Assembly (NCBI GenBank): GCA_027923505.1
Contig: BROI01000014.1
Coordinates: 1-64,000, forward strand
Direction: 5' to 3'
Length of the DNA: 64,000 nucleotides
DNA from: Mayamaea pseudoterrestris
Taxonomy: Eukaryota > Bacillariophyta > Bacillariophyceae > Sellaphorales > Sellaphoraceae
The stretch's first letter is position 1, and each line of letters starts with the position of its first letter. Shown piece by piece: positions 11,546 through 21,366 of the stretch. A model generated the notes under the pieces. The model ran no database searches, was not told the DNA's origin, and was given only the letters and a program-made list of their open reading frames with translations. A program made the translations under genes and the position numbers.

Positions 11546-12779
11546 TTAGTCAACCTTGGCCTTGATAGCGACTGATTGCGAAATCTCGTCATCGCCGCCA
11601 ACTATTCTCTCCTTTTGCAAAGGACCAATATGCTGCTGCTGTTGCTGTTGCATCTGCTTGTCATGTTGCACCCACACGACAGTGTACAATCCGCCAAACA
11701 CAAGCACCATGGACACCCATTGCAACATCGAAAAGGAATGCCCAAACGCATAGACGCTGAGCAGTATGGTGACAAACTTGCGCGTCGTGGTAATTGTCGT
11801 GCACACGACGGGCGAGTACCAAGTAATGGTTAAAAAGATATACACTTGCCCAATTCCGGCGGACGCATTGAGCAAGAGCAAGTTCCACGATAGTACTGGC
11901 TCATTCACAAATATACGCTGTAGCGTCGCCAGTCGCAACTGGCCATTGTATATTGAAAGCGGCACGAGAAAGACGAGAGCGTATAGGTTGACGTAGTACA
12001 TGGTTTGCACGGCAGTTGGCGGCAGCAACGATGCGTCTCGAAGGCTGCAAAGCTTGATGAGATTCTGGCACGTGCCCAGCAGTCCATCACTCAATAAGCT
12101 AATCATGAGCAATAGCATGCCAAAGTTTCTCCGTTGTTGATTGTTTTCTGCGTGGTGCAAGTCATTCGACTTGCTTAATCTCGTCGCATGGAACAATACA
12201 ATTCCGCAACTGATGCAGAGTGCCGCCATCCACTCGGATCGATTATAGGACTTGCGCTCCAAAAACTGACCGACCAGCATGGTGGGAATGAGTTTGCAAC
12301 TCTTGGCCAAGACAGCGACGGGGTAGGAGACGTGTGGAATTGCCTCGTTGGAGCAGGTCATGGCGACAATGTAGCAAAATGCCGTCGACAGCAGCAGCTT
12401 GTGCGGAAGACGATGTGACGGAGGTGGAGGCAATGGGAGCTGCTGCAAGTTTTCGTTGTCTTGTCTCATCGAATCATCGTTCTGCTTCGTTTGCTTGGTG
12501 CGTTGATCATGCTTCATTTTCGTCAGTCGAAACATCAAATGCATTTCAACCCATTCCCAGATGCGAGCGACGAAGACATTTGTCAAACATGCAGTCACCA
12601 AGCAAAATGTTGGTCCCAAGTGAACTCCAGTAAATAAACTCTCCTGCAAGAGTCCATAGAGGCAGTAGGAGACGCAAATTCCACGCGCAAACAGCGAGTC
12701 GCAGCAAGGAGGGTGCTGGAACAGCGGGAGGAGGAGGTAAAGAGGATGGCTGACTCTTGCTCGTCAGGTTGGGTGACAT
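11546..12779 (-). CDS. UAA-family nucleotide-sugar/PAPS transporter (SLC35B-like), frame break near N-terminus
   Basis: Multi-pass membrane protein of the drug/metabolite transporter fold, expected in ER or Golgi. Family marks are LAKSCKLIPTMLVG in an early helix and TRKFVTILLS with a following FGH in a late helix, plus about ten hydrophobic segments. SLC35B1/HUT1 (UDP-galactose or ATP) and SLC35B2/3 (PAPS) share these marks, so the cargo is open. The main frame (11546 to about 12700) has no ATG before its first helix, although that helix reads well (GICVSYCLYGLLQE). A good ATG with a Pro/Ser-rich leader lies at 12777-12779 in another frame, and the two meet near 12680. That looks like a one-base indel or sequence error; I found no GT-AG intron that keeps the first helix. 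The tail carries a short polyQ run. Confidence 0.7.
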
Positions 12780-13123
12780 TTTCTCGTCTGAATGAGCGGA
12801 CGTTACTTGACACATTCAATAAGCGTCTCATATGTAATCGCTATCGTAGCCAATAATTGCTTGATTGCTTGTCAAGTTGATGGCTGACTGCGAGTGAACG
12901 AATCGTGCTGAAAACATCGGACGAAACGTCATGGCGGAGTTCCATCGAACTGGCGCGCCGATGACATCATCGTTTCAAATTCGTCTTGACAACCAAGTCT
13001 GTTACAGTCAATGAGAATCATCGACTACAAGTACTTCACCGATTGCAATTTAGCATCCTCAACCACTTGTAACCTTAAACCTGCTTGGTCTCTGGCTTAA
13101 CTGGAAAAGCAATTTCGGCGATC
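12780..13123. other. Divergent intergenic region
   Basis: Separates a leftward transporter gene from a rightward oxidase gene, so both promoters should lie here. No recognisable motif apart from general AT enrichment near 12830-12860. Confidence 0.5.
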
Positions 13124-14912
13124 ATGTTTACGAAATCACATATGTCGTACCGAGTCTCAGTGGATCGCGATACGACGTGCTTCTTTTCTGATGATGAAGA
13201 GAGGCAGAGCATTCGATTCAAAGCAACCTGCATCTACAAGAATGATCTACAATCCTACCAGAAGGATTTTTTTACCTTTACAGTGGATTCAGACCGTGAT
13301 ATAGCTTCAACGGTGGGTTCAGACGAGCGAGATAGGACAACATGCCGATCCAATCTTCCTCAACTACCTTCCAATCGGCTGATAATAGCCACCTGCTTTG
13401 CCATTCTTCTCGGCTTTATCTTGATTGTGAGCAAGTACAATTCATTTGAGCTTCAAGAAGCTTCCTTGCATCCTCTGCTGGACCGGGCATCCAGAATCGA
13501 CAAGCACTTGCATCATCATTCTCACCAATGGAAGGTGATTCATGACACACTCAAGTCACTCGACAAGGAAATAACAGGTAATGTTTTCTTCCATAACGAC
13601 GAGAAGCTTGACAAGACTGTATTTGATCATGCTAGTCAAGTCTGGGTTGCCAGTGTCGCGCCGCCGTACGCAGTCATTGAAGTGGCGTCCGAGCGTGACG
13701 TTCAAATCGCCCTTCATCGTGCCATTACGCCAATGATGCAGCGTTACTCCGATTTGGAGTTTCGCGTTCGCTCGGGTGGACACAACAAGGCTGGATATTC
13801 GACGGTGGCGTCTGGTATTGTCTTGTCGTTGGCGCGATTGAATCGGATCACCAACATGGATCTTGATGGTGACACAGTCACAATGCAGCCAGCCGTGCTC
13901 GTCGAGCAATTCATGCAGCAGGTGACGCTACCATACAACTACTCTGGTGTCGTTGGCTTTTGCAAACAAGTGGCCGAGAGTGGATTCGTCTTGGGTGGTG
14001 GCTTTGGGCTCACAAGTCGGCTCTATGGAATGGGAATGGACAATGTATTGTCGATGCGAATCGTACTGGTGGTGGAAGCTTTGGAGTGGTGACGGAGATG
14101 CGAATAGCAATTCACAAGTCGAGCCCGAATCTGCAAGTGTTATCAGTTGTCCTTTCGACAGCGACAATGGCGTCCTTCCTACAGCACATTGGCGAATTGG
14201 ATAGTTCCAATGCATTACCTGGAAACTTTGTCATGCTGGTTGATGTTTATCCTGGTGACGGATTGTTTCAAGCAAACATTCTATGGACTGGACAAGACGA
14301 CGATGAAGTGCAGAGTGGCCAAGATTATGTCGCCAAGCTGCTTGACGAAGATTTCCTAATGCAACTTCCATCCGACGCGGTGACGCACGCAATGATTACT
14401 TGGACGGATTTTTATGGACCAAATGCTCCGCAGCCAGCCTGGGGACGTCGCGTCTGGGCTGCCGGTTGCTGGTGCGGCTTTTTGCTACCGGAGCAAAACA
14501 CTGACGAAGTATGGCAAGAAATTATGAGCGTCATTTCGGCAGGCCTGCAGCAGTCAGCACCCTATCTCATGCCGGATATCGAGCTGTGGGGAGGAGCTAT
14601 GCATGACAAGGCAGGGAACGAAACAGCTTTTCCTTATCGATCTGCCATATACGATGTTGGGGTACTACTTACTATTCCAGACGACGCGCATGAAGCATCA
14701 AAGCTATTCGAGCATCATTCAAATCTGGTGGACTCGTGGTGGCCAGGTATCTTACGGGATCGTACGTTAACTACCCCATGAGAAACTTGAAAGATTATCC
14801 TCAAGTCTACTGGGCAAACAACCTACAGCGACTGGTGCACGTCAAGAATAAATACGACCCAGACAATGTTTTCAAATTTCCAATGAGCGTTCCCACAAGC
14901 GTGCCGCGATAA
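13124..14912 (+). pseudogene. FAD-linked (berberine-bridge-type) oxidase, interrupted
   Basis: Type II membrane protein with a helix at about residues 86-104, then an FAD_binding_4 domain and a C-terminal BBE domain. SGGHNKAGYS holds His220, the usual covalent FAD attachment site in this family. The end reads YVNYP, then RLVHVKNKYDPDNVFKFP (about 14770-14885), a typical BBE tail. The text is spread over three segments that do not share one frame. Near 14065-14080 the frame shifts, and some 20-30 residues usual in the family (the DLFWALRG region before GGGSFGVVTE) are absent. Near 14750 the frame shifts again. The missing stretch cannot be hidden in an intron, because the flanking codons adjoin directly. 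It is probably a decaying gene; sequence errors could explain the indels but hardly the gap. Start taken at the ATG at 13124. Confidence 0.7.
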
Positions 14913-15033
14913 AGACGCCTTGGTGCAAGTTGCAATGATTGATAAGGATGCGGGGGTTTCCGCCTGACTTATCGTCGCCTCTCTCGTAATCAATGGCAGC
15001 GAAGCAGGATAATAGCGCCCTTGTAAATCTGCA

Positions 15034-16476
15034 TCACAAGCTTGGCGGTGCATGACGCATGTCATATGTTAGCTCGAGTCCATCAAGTATGCCTTGTATT
15101 GTACCTTCCGTTGTCGCCATGTATTTACGATAGATGTCATAGCACGTTTTACGTCGTTGGCACTGTTCCTCGACCGACATGGCTCGCAGTATAAAAGGCA
15201 GCTGGAAGACTTGATCCTCTGGAACCATGACGGCGCAACTTTCCCAACTGACTAGTCGTTCCGAAAATGGCAAGACCCACCCATCCGCCAAGATGATTGG
15301 AATGGCGCCAGCTGACAAGACTTCTGTGAATCGGTAGGAGAATAGATTATCGCCTCGCGGAACAGCCGAAAACTGGCTCTGAACTATATCGTCCATAAAA
15401 GAAACACCCCCGTTACTCGTCTTTTCAAATTGTTCGAAATAATCGAGTCGATCATACAGGAACATGTCGGGTTCATGGCTGAGCCTATGCACCAACTGTT
15501 TGCGCGCTCTGGCATGCCTTTTGTTCTTGCTCTTAAACTTTGTATTGCCAATAAATGATAGTAGATACGGCCTTTGCTTAACGTTGCAGCTATAAATATC
15601 GGCAATCTGTTGCGACGTCAAGTGTAGCTTCGTCACGGCCGGTGGAGGCAAGCCTTGATCCACATAATCGAGCAGCTGCGATTGATCCGACGATAGTGAT
15701 AGGATTTATAATTGCTTGGATGGTTGCGTAGTGTTTCGATAGTTGGGAGGCGGGCCGTTGCCGCGACATTCCGGTATGACCAACGTTGCCGTCGGAAACT
15801 TGTGAATCACATCAAGCACGAGCGACACGTATGGACACTGGTCAAGGTGGTAGCACTCCGCCATCAACTTGGAGTACACGGCCCGACCACCTGCTCTGTC
15901 GGAATTTACTTCAAAGCCGGATTCGCCAGCGTAAATTGGGTAGTTGGATTCAAAGCATGTTTCAACGTCGAGAAAGATGTAGTATCGCGTGGTTTCGTCC
16001 AATTCATGTTGCTTGCTTGCAACGCTCGTCCAATCAATGGATGGGTCAAAGTTTGGATGATTGACGACGGCCTGCAAAAGCTCCCTTTGTCGAGTGGAGC
16101 GAGCGTATTGCAATCCATGCGTTATATTCGGATGGTTCCACTGATAGTTGGTGAGCAAAAGCTTGTAGGCCGAATTCGTCGCTTCAAAATTGTAGTTTCC
16201 TCGCTGATTGGACGATAGATGCAGCGTCTTGTCATTAATCTTAATATCAATAGCTGTTCCTTCGTTTTTGAATGCAAATGAATCATAAAGAGTCGACTCT
16301 CTGAGAAGGAGATGCAAATTGTTTGTCGTCGAAAGCACTTTGAAACTTGGACTCAACATGAACCAGAAAAGAATCATGAAATGCAGAAGCAACAATGATC
16401 CTGCGGTGAAGCATCGTCTCTTGAGTTGCTTCTTGTCATTCTCTCTCCGAGTCGATCGGTGATACAGGCGGACCAT
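15034..16476 (-). pseudogene. Exostosin-like (GT47) glycosyltransferase with an in-frame stop
   Basis: Type II Golgi-type protein with a membrane helix at about 22-41, a stem, then an exostosin domain. The C-terminal part has the diagnostic run RFTEVLSAGAIPIILADGW. 15034-15663 and 15706-16476 are in the same minus-strand frame and separated by a TAA at 15706-15708. Downstream of the stop the frame resumes at once with ILSLSSDQ, a conserved stretch of the family, so the stop sits inside a coding domain. I found no GT-AG intron that removes the stop and spares that stretch. Options are a recent nonsense change, a sequencing error, or readthrough. Without the stop the protein would be about 479 residues. 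It is convergent with the broken oxidase to its left. Confidence 0.72.
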
Positions 16477-16906
16477 TGCCTCAGCTCTGTCCCCGTGTCA
16501 AGTCACTCGTCGGTCAAGAAGTGTCAAGTCTATCGGCAACCTATCAATACCCTCGCAACTGCATCGTCAAGGAACATTCTAGCAGTCTTCAATGCTTGAG
16601 TCACTCGTTCTGTATACATTATAGGGTGTTACTGTAACGTCTCATGGTCCCGCAAAGAGATGCAGGCTTTTAGGTGCTTGATTGATACCGGTACCAGATA
16701 CCAGCAAGCTTGATGCTTTTGGCGCGCCATTCTTGTCACGTTTTGTCGCACCGCAATACGAGTACCGGTGCGTCTTTTATTTTCTGGCTTCGCGATCGAA
16801 TGACACGCTTGAAAAACCCATCAAATTCGACGAATGTGATCCTTGTTATCGACTATAGCCACACGAAAAAGCGGCGTCAACGTTCACTCACCTCTCGTCA
16901 AACAAT
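16477..16906. other. Divergent intergenic region with TACCGGTA
   Basis: Lies between a leftward exostosin gene and a rightward channel gene, so it should hold two promoters. It contains TACCGGTA at 16686-16693 and TACCGGTG at 16763-16770. A 94-residue open frame at 16710-16994 overlaps the real gene start and looks accidental. Confidence 0.5.
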
Positions 16907-18388
16907 ATGGATGAATCGACCGAGCCCTCTGTCACCTCATCTTTGCCTGATCAGAACCATACGGCTGCTACTGCTGCTGCCCAAGCAGAGTTGAACCCAT
17001 CGCAGCAGTTTCAAATCATGGCGACTGAATTTGAAGACTCTGAGGATAAGTCAAGTGGATTCTTGGCGCCCGATAAAACATCTGCCTTGCCCTCCCAAAC
17101 TCTTCATGCTCCTGCCCATCAAGTGGTTTCTTCGCGGCACACGAAGGATTCCTTTTGGCATCGCATGAAGCGCGAGACAAGTGCGGCCAGCGTCGCTAGT
17201 GTCGCCAGTGCTGCTAGCAAGCTCACCAATGATCCAACGTTTGACTTCAAGGAGAAGCGCAAATCCGTCTTTTCAGCCAATGGACGAGAGATCAAGCTTC
17301 CATCCTTGGTGGACTGTAAGAAGAAGCTTGTCAACAAGATACGAGACGAACATTTGGAACGATCCAGCAACGCCGGACACATTTTGCAGAATTTGGTTCT
17401 TGACATACTCGCTGGATTCTACATTTACTTTGCGAATACAGTTGGAGTTGAAACATTGGTCGTTGTGGTGAATGCAGTCGCAGCGACGGTCTTCTTTTGC
17501 ATCGAGCATGCGCGCTTTGCGGTGCGGCTTGATTTCGCATATTTGTCGTTCGCCGTGGTCTTTCCCTTGACTTTTTTGATCCAAACGGTCTTTGCTCGTC
17601 GCGATCTTGCCTTGTCGCATCTCGCTGATTTCAAGGCAGCCCTATTGGGGACCACCATGTTCACCATGACGGTTGATTGGCCTACAACAGACGGAGCCTT
17701 GACTGGCGGAAGAATGTCTCTGCCGAAAAAGTTTAACGAAAATGTACTCGAAGACGTGCAAGCGCTCGTATTGCAAGTGTATGAATATCTTGCCATGCCC
17801 AACACCGGACATGCTCGCAACATTGTCTTTCGCATCAAGCAAAAGGCCACTCGCAAGGTCCACGCCGCTCAGAATGACATTGTCAAACGCATCAACGACT
17901 CACTCTTTGACTTTGCCATGCACATGGAGGAAATGAAGAGCGCTGGACTTCCAGCCGGCGAAGCGTCACGATTGCATCAGTTTCACTACTTTTTGTCCAA
18001 GCAGTTTGAGCAGCTGCGAGTCTTCAAGTACTACCGAACCCCGCAGGCGACGCGCAGCTTTGGTTTGACGTACATCTTAGCGTTACCGTGGATGTCGGGC
18101 CCGTACTTTGCCTACGTTTACGAGTCGACCAACATGGCCATGACAACGTCAATGGCGGCGTTTACGTTCCTGGTCATGCTGGGGCTGCTCAACACGCAGA
18201 AATGCTTGGAAGATCCATTTTACACTGATCGGTCGACGTGGATGCCGAGCATGGTTGATACAATCAAGCTTGACTTTGAAATGGCAGTCATGTTGCAAAC
18301 AGCTGAACAATACTATGCCAATGCTGAGCTGCGGCGCCAGTACGCGGATGAGTCCGTCGAAAACGTTGATGATGGCTTTACCGTTTAA
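16907..18388 (+). CDS. Bestrophin-like (UPF0187/RFP-TM type) membrane protein
   Basis: 493 residues. The first 150 are hydrophilic and Ser/Ala-rich. Membrane helices follow at about 165-185, 187-210, 215-232, 385-405 and 412-430, with a long loop between the third and fourth. RTPQATRSF before the fourth helix, then LPWMSGPYFAYV, and CLEDPF after the last helix match the layout of bestrophin-like anion channels of algae and fungi as I remember them; in animal bestrophins the last motif is NPFG. A role as a chloride or bicarbonate channel is a family guess. No clear targeting peptide. ATG at 16907 follows an A-rich context (ACAAT). No intron. Confidence 0.5.
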   Translation: MDESTEPSVTSSLPDQNHTAATAAAQAELNPSQQFQIMATEFEDSEDKSSGFLAPDKTSALPSQTLHAPAHQVVSSRHTKDSFWHRMKRETSAASVASVASAASKLTNDPTFDFKEKRKSVFSANGREIKLPSLVDCKKKLVNKIRDEHLERSSNAGHILQNLVLDILAGFYIYFANTVGVETLVVVVNAVAATVFFCIEHARFAVRLDFAYLSFAVVFPLTFLIQTVFARRDLALSHLADFKAALLGTTMFTMTVDWPTTDGALTGGRMSLPKKFNENVLEDVQALVLQVYEYLAMPNTGHARNIVFRIKQKATRKVHAAQNDIVKRINDSLFDFAMHMEEMKSAGLPAGEASRLHQFHYFLSKQFEQLRVFKYYRTPQATRSFGLTYILALPWMSGPYFAYVYESTNMAMTTSMAAFTFLVMLGLLNTQKCLEDPFYTDRSTWMPSMVDTIKLDFEMAVMLQTAEQYYANAELRRQYADESVENVDDGFTV

Positions 18389-18578
18389 TGGAAAAAATGG
18401 TCCATGACAAGTAAATAATCCCGTAATAGACGACAAATTCTGGACTGGAAAGGCCAAGATGGGTAGCGTATGGCGTAGAGTAATGCAGCTCCCAAATTAT
18501 GACGGAGGCAAGAAGCAATGATCGAAGTACATACGGATTGCGAATGAGAACAATATTTGGCACGACTAAACTCCTCAT
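18378..18578 (-). CDS. Possible 66-residue hydrophobic protein
   Basis: Open frame from an ATG at 18576-18578, with two hydrophobic stretches (about 5-27 and 47-64) and no recognisable family. Its stop overlaps the end of the channel gene on the other strand by 11 bp. It may be a small membrane protein, the last exon of something longer, or chance. Confidence 0.2.
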   Translation of the reverse strand: MRSLVVPNIVLIRNPYVLRSLLLASVIIWELHYSTPYATHLGLSSPEFVVYYGIIYLSWTIFSIKR

Positions 18579-19003
18579 TTGTGACTCATTTCAGTCGACG
18601 ATTTGAGTATACGAACAGACGACATTATATCAAGTCTCGATGTGGGCGCAAGCGATGACCCTCTACCGTTTCGCGGGCCATTCATTATCACTTTGATATC
18701 AACCTCCTGTCGTTTCTTCACAAATTTTGGCATTAGAAAGGTTGCGAAGCCGCCAAATCGTTGAGTGGCGCACCCAAGAGTATAGAAGCTATCAACGTAA
18801 CTAGTAAAGAAGGAGAAGTGGCGTAGTGTCCTTTAAAAGCCTACTAACGAAGGAGAAGTGGCGTAGTGTCCTTTACAAGCGACTATCGAGTGGAATCAGC
18901 GCAGGAGCGCCGTCGAGACGGAAAAGCTTTGGACGTTGAGTCGTTGAGTCATTCTCCCAAAGCATCATTCTCCTTTTGCTTATCTCTCTCGTAAAGCAGC
19001 AAT
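18579..19003. other. Intergenic region upstream of the exonuclease gene
   Basis: Contains the 40-bp direct repeat at 18801-18880 and a pyrimidine-rich stretch just before the ATG at 19004. Nothing else recognised. Confidence 0.5.
18801..18880. repeat. Two-copy 40-bp direct repeat upstream of the exonuclease gene
   Basis: A 30-bp core starting AAGGAGAAGTGGCG occurs at 18810-18839 and 18850-18879, with one difference near its end (AAAAG versus ACAAG). It lies 125-195 bp before the ATG at 19004, in promoter position. Confidence 0.85.
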
Positions 19004-19852
19004 ATGGCTTCGACGCATCGACTACGACAGGAGGTATGCATTCGCTATGGCTGGAGTACCTACTATGATCAAGACGACGATGGATACTGGTATGTGCAGG
19101 TGACCATGGGACTTGACGATGACTATGAAGTGCAGTGTCAAACTTTTACGTCTGATAGTTACACGAACAATGTGAAGCTTGGTATGGCGGCAGCTTCTCA
19201 ATGTGCTCTCGATGGTTTGTATTATGACATTGAGTACGAGGAATCCAAGCCGCGGCTAGATTTGGTGCAAGCCTTTGAAGATGTTGAGTTGGATATTAAA
19301 GACTCTGACAACTCATGGGTTTGGCAAGAGTTTTATCGCCATAAGCCCCGGGTGGTTGGTATTGATGTCGAGGGAAACAACATTTCGCCCCCGGTACTCG
19401 TGCAGATTGCGACGGAGGATTATGTCATTCTGGAAGCGCCTCAAAATGGTTACTTCTCACGCGGCTTGTATCGACTTTTGAGAGACAAGTCGATTACCAA
19501 AGTCTTTTGCGACAAGAGCAACCGCGACAAGACGTCTTTGAAGCTGTCGCTGAACAATAGGAGCGTTGTTGAGTTGGAAGATTTGGCAAACGACATTTTT
19601 GGTACAAATAGCGTTGCTCGAGGATTGGGCAAAATTGCGACACTTTGCATGCCAGACTACTCGCATCTTGCCATTGTCAAGCCAAAGGGTAATCGCTATC
19701 ATGACGTTCGTGAGTTTGTCATGATTGAGCAAGGACGAGCAGAGCCTCTGGAGAGTATTTATGACTTGTCGGATGATGCGCGGCGGTATGCCGCACTGGA
19801 TGCATGGGTGACGTTGGAGTGCTACATGAGCCTCCAAAAGGTGGAATATTGA
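19004..19852 (+). CDS. DEDDy 3'-5' exonuclease with N-terminal dsRBD-like domain
   Basis: 282 residues. Residues 5-72 look like a double-stranded-RNA-binding fold: an FGW-like YGW start, a V-x-V-T-M strand, and an Ala-rich final helix. Residues 112-278 form an RNase D/WRN-type exonuclease. Motif I is GIDVEG with Asp121 and Glu123, motif II lies in VFCDKSNRDK (Asp170 or Asp175), and motif III is YAALDAW with Tyr262 and Asp266. Such enzymes trim RNA or DNA 3' ends with two metal ions. The pairing of both domains in one short protein suggests a structured-RNA substrate; that is inference. No targeting signal or intron seen. Confidence 0.68.
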   Translation: MASTHRLRQEVCIRYGWSTYYDQDDDGYWYVQVTMGLDDDYEVQCQTFTSDSYTNNVKLGMAAASQCALDGLYYDIEYEESKPRLDLVQAFEDVELDIKDSDNSWVWQEFYRHKPRVVGIDVEGNNISPPVLVQIATEDYVILEAPQNGYFSRGLYRLLRDKSITKVFCDKSNRDKTSLKLSLNNRSVVELEDLANDIFGTNSVARGLGKIATLCMPDYSHLAIVKPKGNRYHDVREFVMIEQGRAEPLESIYDLSDDARRYAALDAWVTLECYMSLQKVEY

Positions 19853-20137
19853 ACGGTGTGCTCAGAAGACCTGACACGTATATGATTGTATTTAAGTTTT
19901 ATCAATTTAGTCATGATACAACTACGTAGCTCCACCCGACGAAAAGTTCATTCAAAGCAGGAATCGTTGAGAGAAGATCACTTTACTCTCATTGCATAAT
20001 GCTGGGCAAGTAAGATGGTCGAGTAGCTGCGACGAAGAGTCGGATAAATTTTATCAGAATGCGAGCGGTTCATGGAACCTCAAAGCACTCTCACAAAGGC
20101 ATCATCCAAAGAAAGTCGAAAGCTGTTTCATACGTCA

Positions 20138-20860
20138 TCATCCATCCGGCTCATCCTCCAAATCAATGCCCCATTCCAGTGCCATGACCTTGCGACGCAA
20201 AGCTCGTTCGACTCGCCCATTCCATCGCTTATTAGAATTCTCGTTCCGATCCAAACAATCCATCTTGCCGCATGCTTCCACAAGTAGTTGCAGTAGTGGT
20301 TGCTCCTCCAAGCCTTGATTGATGCGTTTCTTACGAACGTTTTGCGAAAGCTTTCGAAAAATCTTGTTGACTTGTTCAAACGAGTAGCGACCGTCCTCCA
20401 ACGCTTGAGCTACTTGGTCGACCGTTTTGAGTAGCTGCGTATTGCTGGACGCATTTCGAGAGGAAGGTGTTGCAAAGAGCAAATCTTGAATCCACTTGTC
20501 AATGGCAGCATCCTCCTTGGCAAGTTGGTCCACTTTACGCTGCGCAACTTCCTGCTGCATGCGGCGTATGTCGGCCTTGACTTTCTCGGCTTGGTCCAAC
20601 AGATCCAATGCATGAGTTCCTTCTTCCTGCAATGACAAAAACCTACCGGTAGTGCTGTTACTGCAATCACGCGACCTGCTGATTGCCGAAGATTCATCAT
20701 TGGACGAGGACGAGGAGAGCAGCCTTGTTTGATCACCAAAGTGATTTGCACGAGCAACACCCGTTTTCTCTCTCCGTATGGATCCATGGATATGCATCAA
20801 ACCAAGTACATTCGAAGGAAGAAGCAATGTATAGCAAGCAACGATCGTAATTTTCGCCAT
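20138..20860 (-). CDS. Secretory-leader coiled-coil protein, unknown function
   Basis: 240 residues from the ATG at 20858-20860. The N-terminus is hydrophobic (about 3-21) and ends in NVLGLM, followed by a basic Ser-rich stretch. This could be a signal peptide plus transit-like region, although the classic Ala-Phe step is absent. Residues about 75-125 are charged and helical, probably a coiled coil. The rest is helical with LLQLLVEACGKMDCLDRNEN and an acidic end. I do not recognise the family. Convergent with the exonuclease gene. Confidence 0.5.
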   Translation of the reverse strand: MAKITIVACYTLLLPSNVLGLMHIHGSIRREKTGVARANHFGDQTRLLSSSSSNDESSAISRSRDCSNSTTGRFLSLQEEGTHALDLLDQAEKVKADIRRMQQEVAQRKVDQLAKEDAAIDKWIQDLLFATPSSRNASSNTQLLKTVDQVAQALEDGRYSFEQVNKIFRKLSQNVRKKRINQGLEEQPLLQLLVEACGKMDCLDRNENSNKRWNGRVERALRRKVMALEWGIDLEDEPDG

Positions 20861-21366
20861 GGTCAAAAGTTGTGGTCGAAGGTTTTAGTATATTGTCGTT
20901 GGGTGCCGTATTGGAAGGGCGCGATACGAATGTGGGCGATGAGTCAGACCATCTGAACTTCTTACTTTTACTTTTGCGGCGTGCCGCAATTTGAAAATGA
21001 CTTGTTTTCACTTTCTTCATGCTCGAGTCACCTCACAATGACCGTGTTACTCCCAACACATGCCTACTAGTACTGTACCGGTACTCGTACTCGTTCTGTA
21101 ACCTCTCTGTTATATCTCGCCTCTCATTAGACAGATTGTTCAACATCAAATGTAATTGACATCACAGTCAGTGCTTATCCGCGCATTTTACCCACCTCGC
21201 TACATTGGCATCGCGATTAATATAGTAAAAGACATCATCATGGTAGCGTAGCTTTGCAGATGCGACCGCAGACAACTTGCCAAAAAATACTGAGGTAGCT
21301 TCTGGCAGAAGTAAACTCGACTCCTTTTAGCAATATTTCGTGTTCTTCGCCAACAATCTAGCAAAA
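20861..21366. other. Intergenic region with TACCGGTA
   Basis: TACCGGTA at 21076-21083 is embedded in a GTAC-rich stretch (21065-21092). The rest is unremarkable: the promoter side of the gene to the left and the 3' side of the gene to the right. Confidence 0.5.

Noticed and set aside
16710-16994. 94-residue frame before the channel gene
   Set aside because: Overlaps the real start in another frame and has no conserved character.
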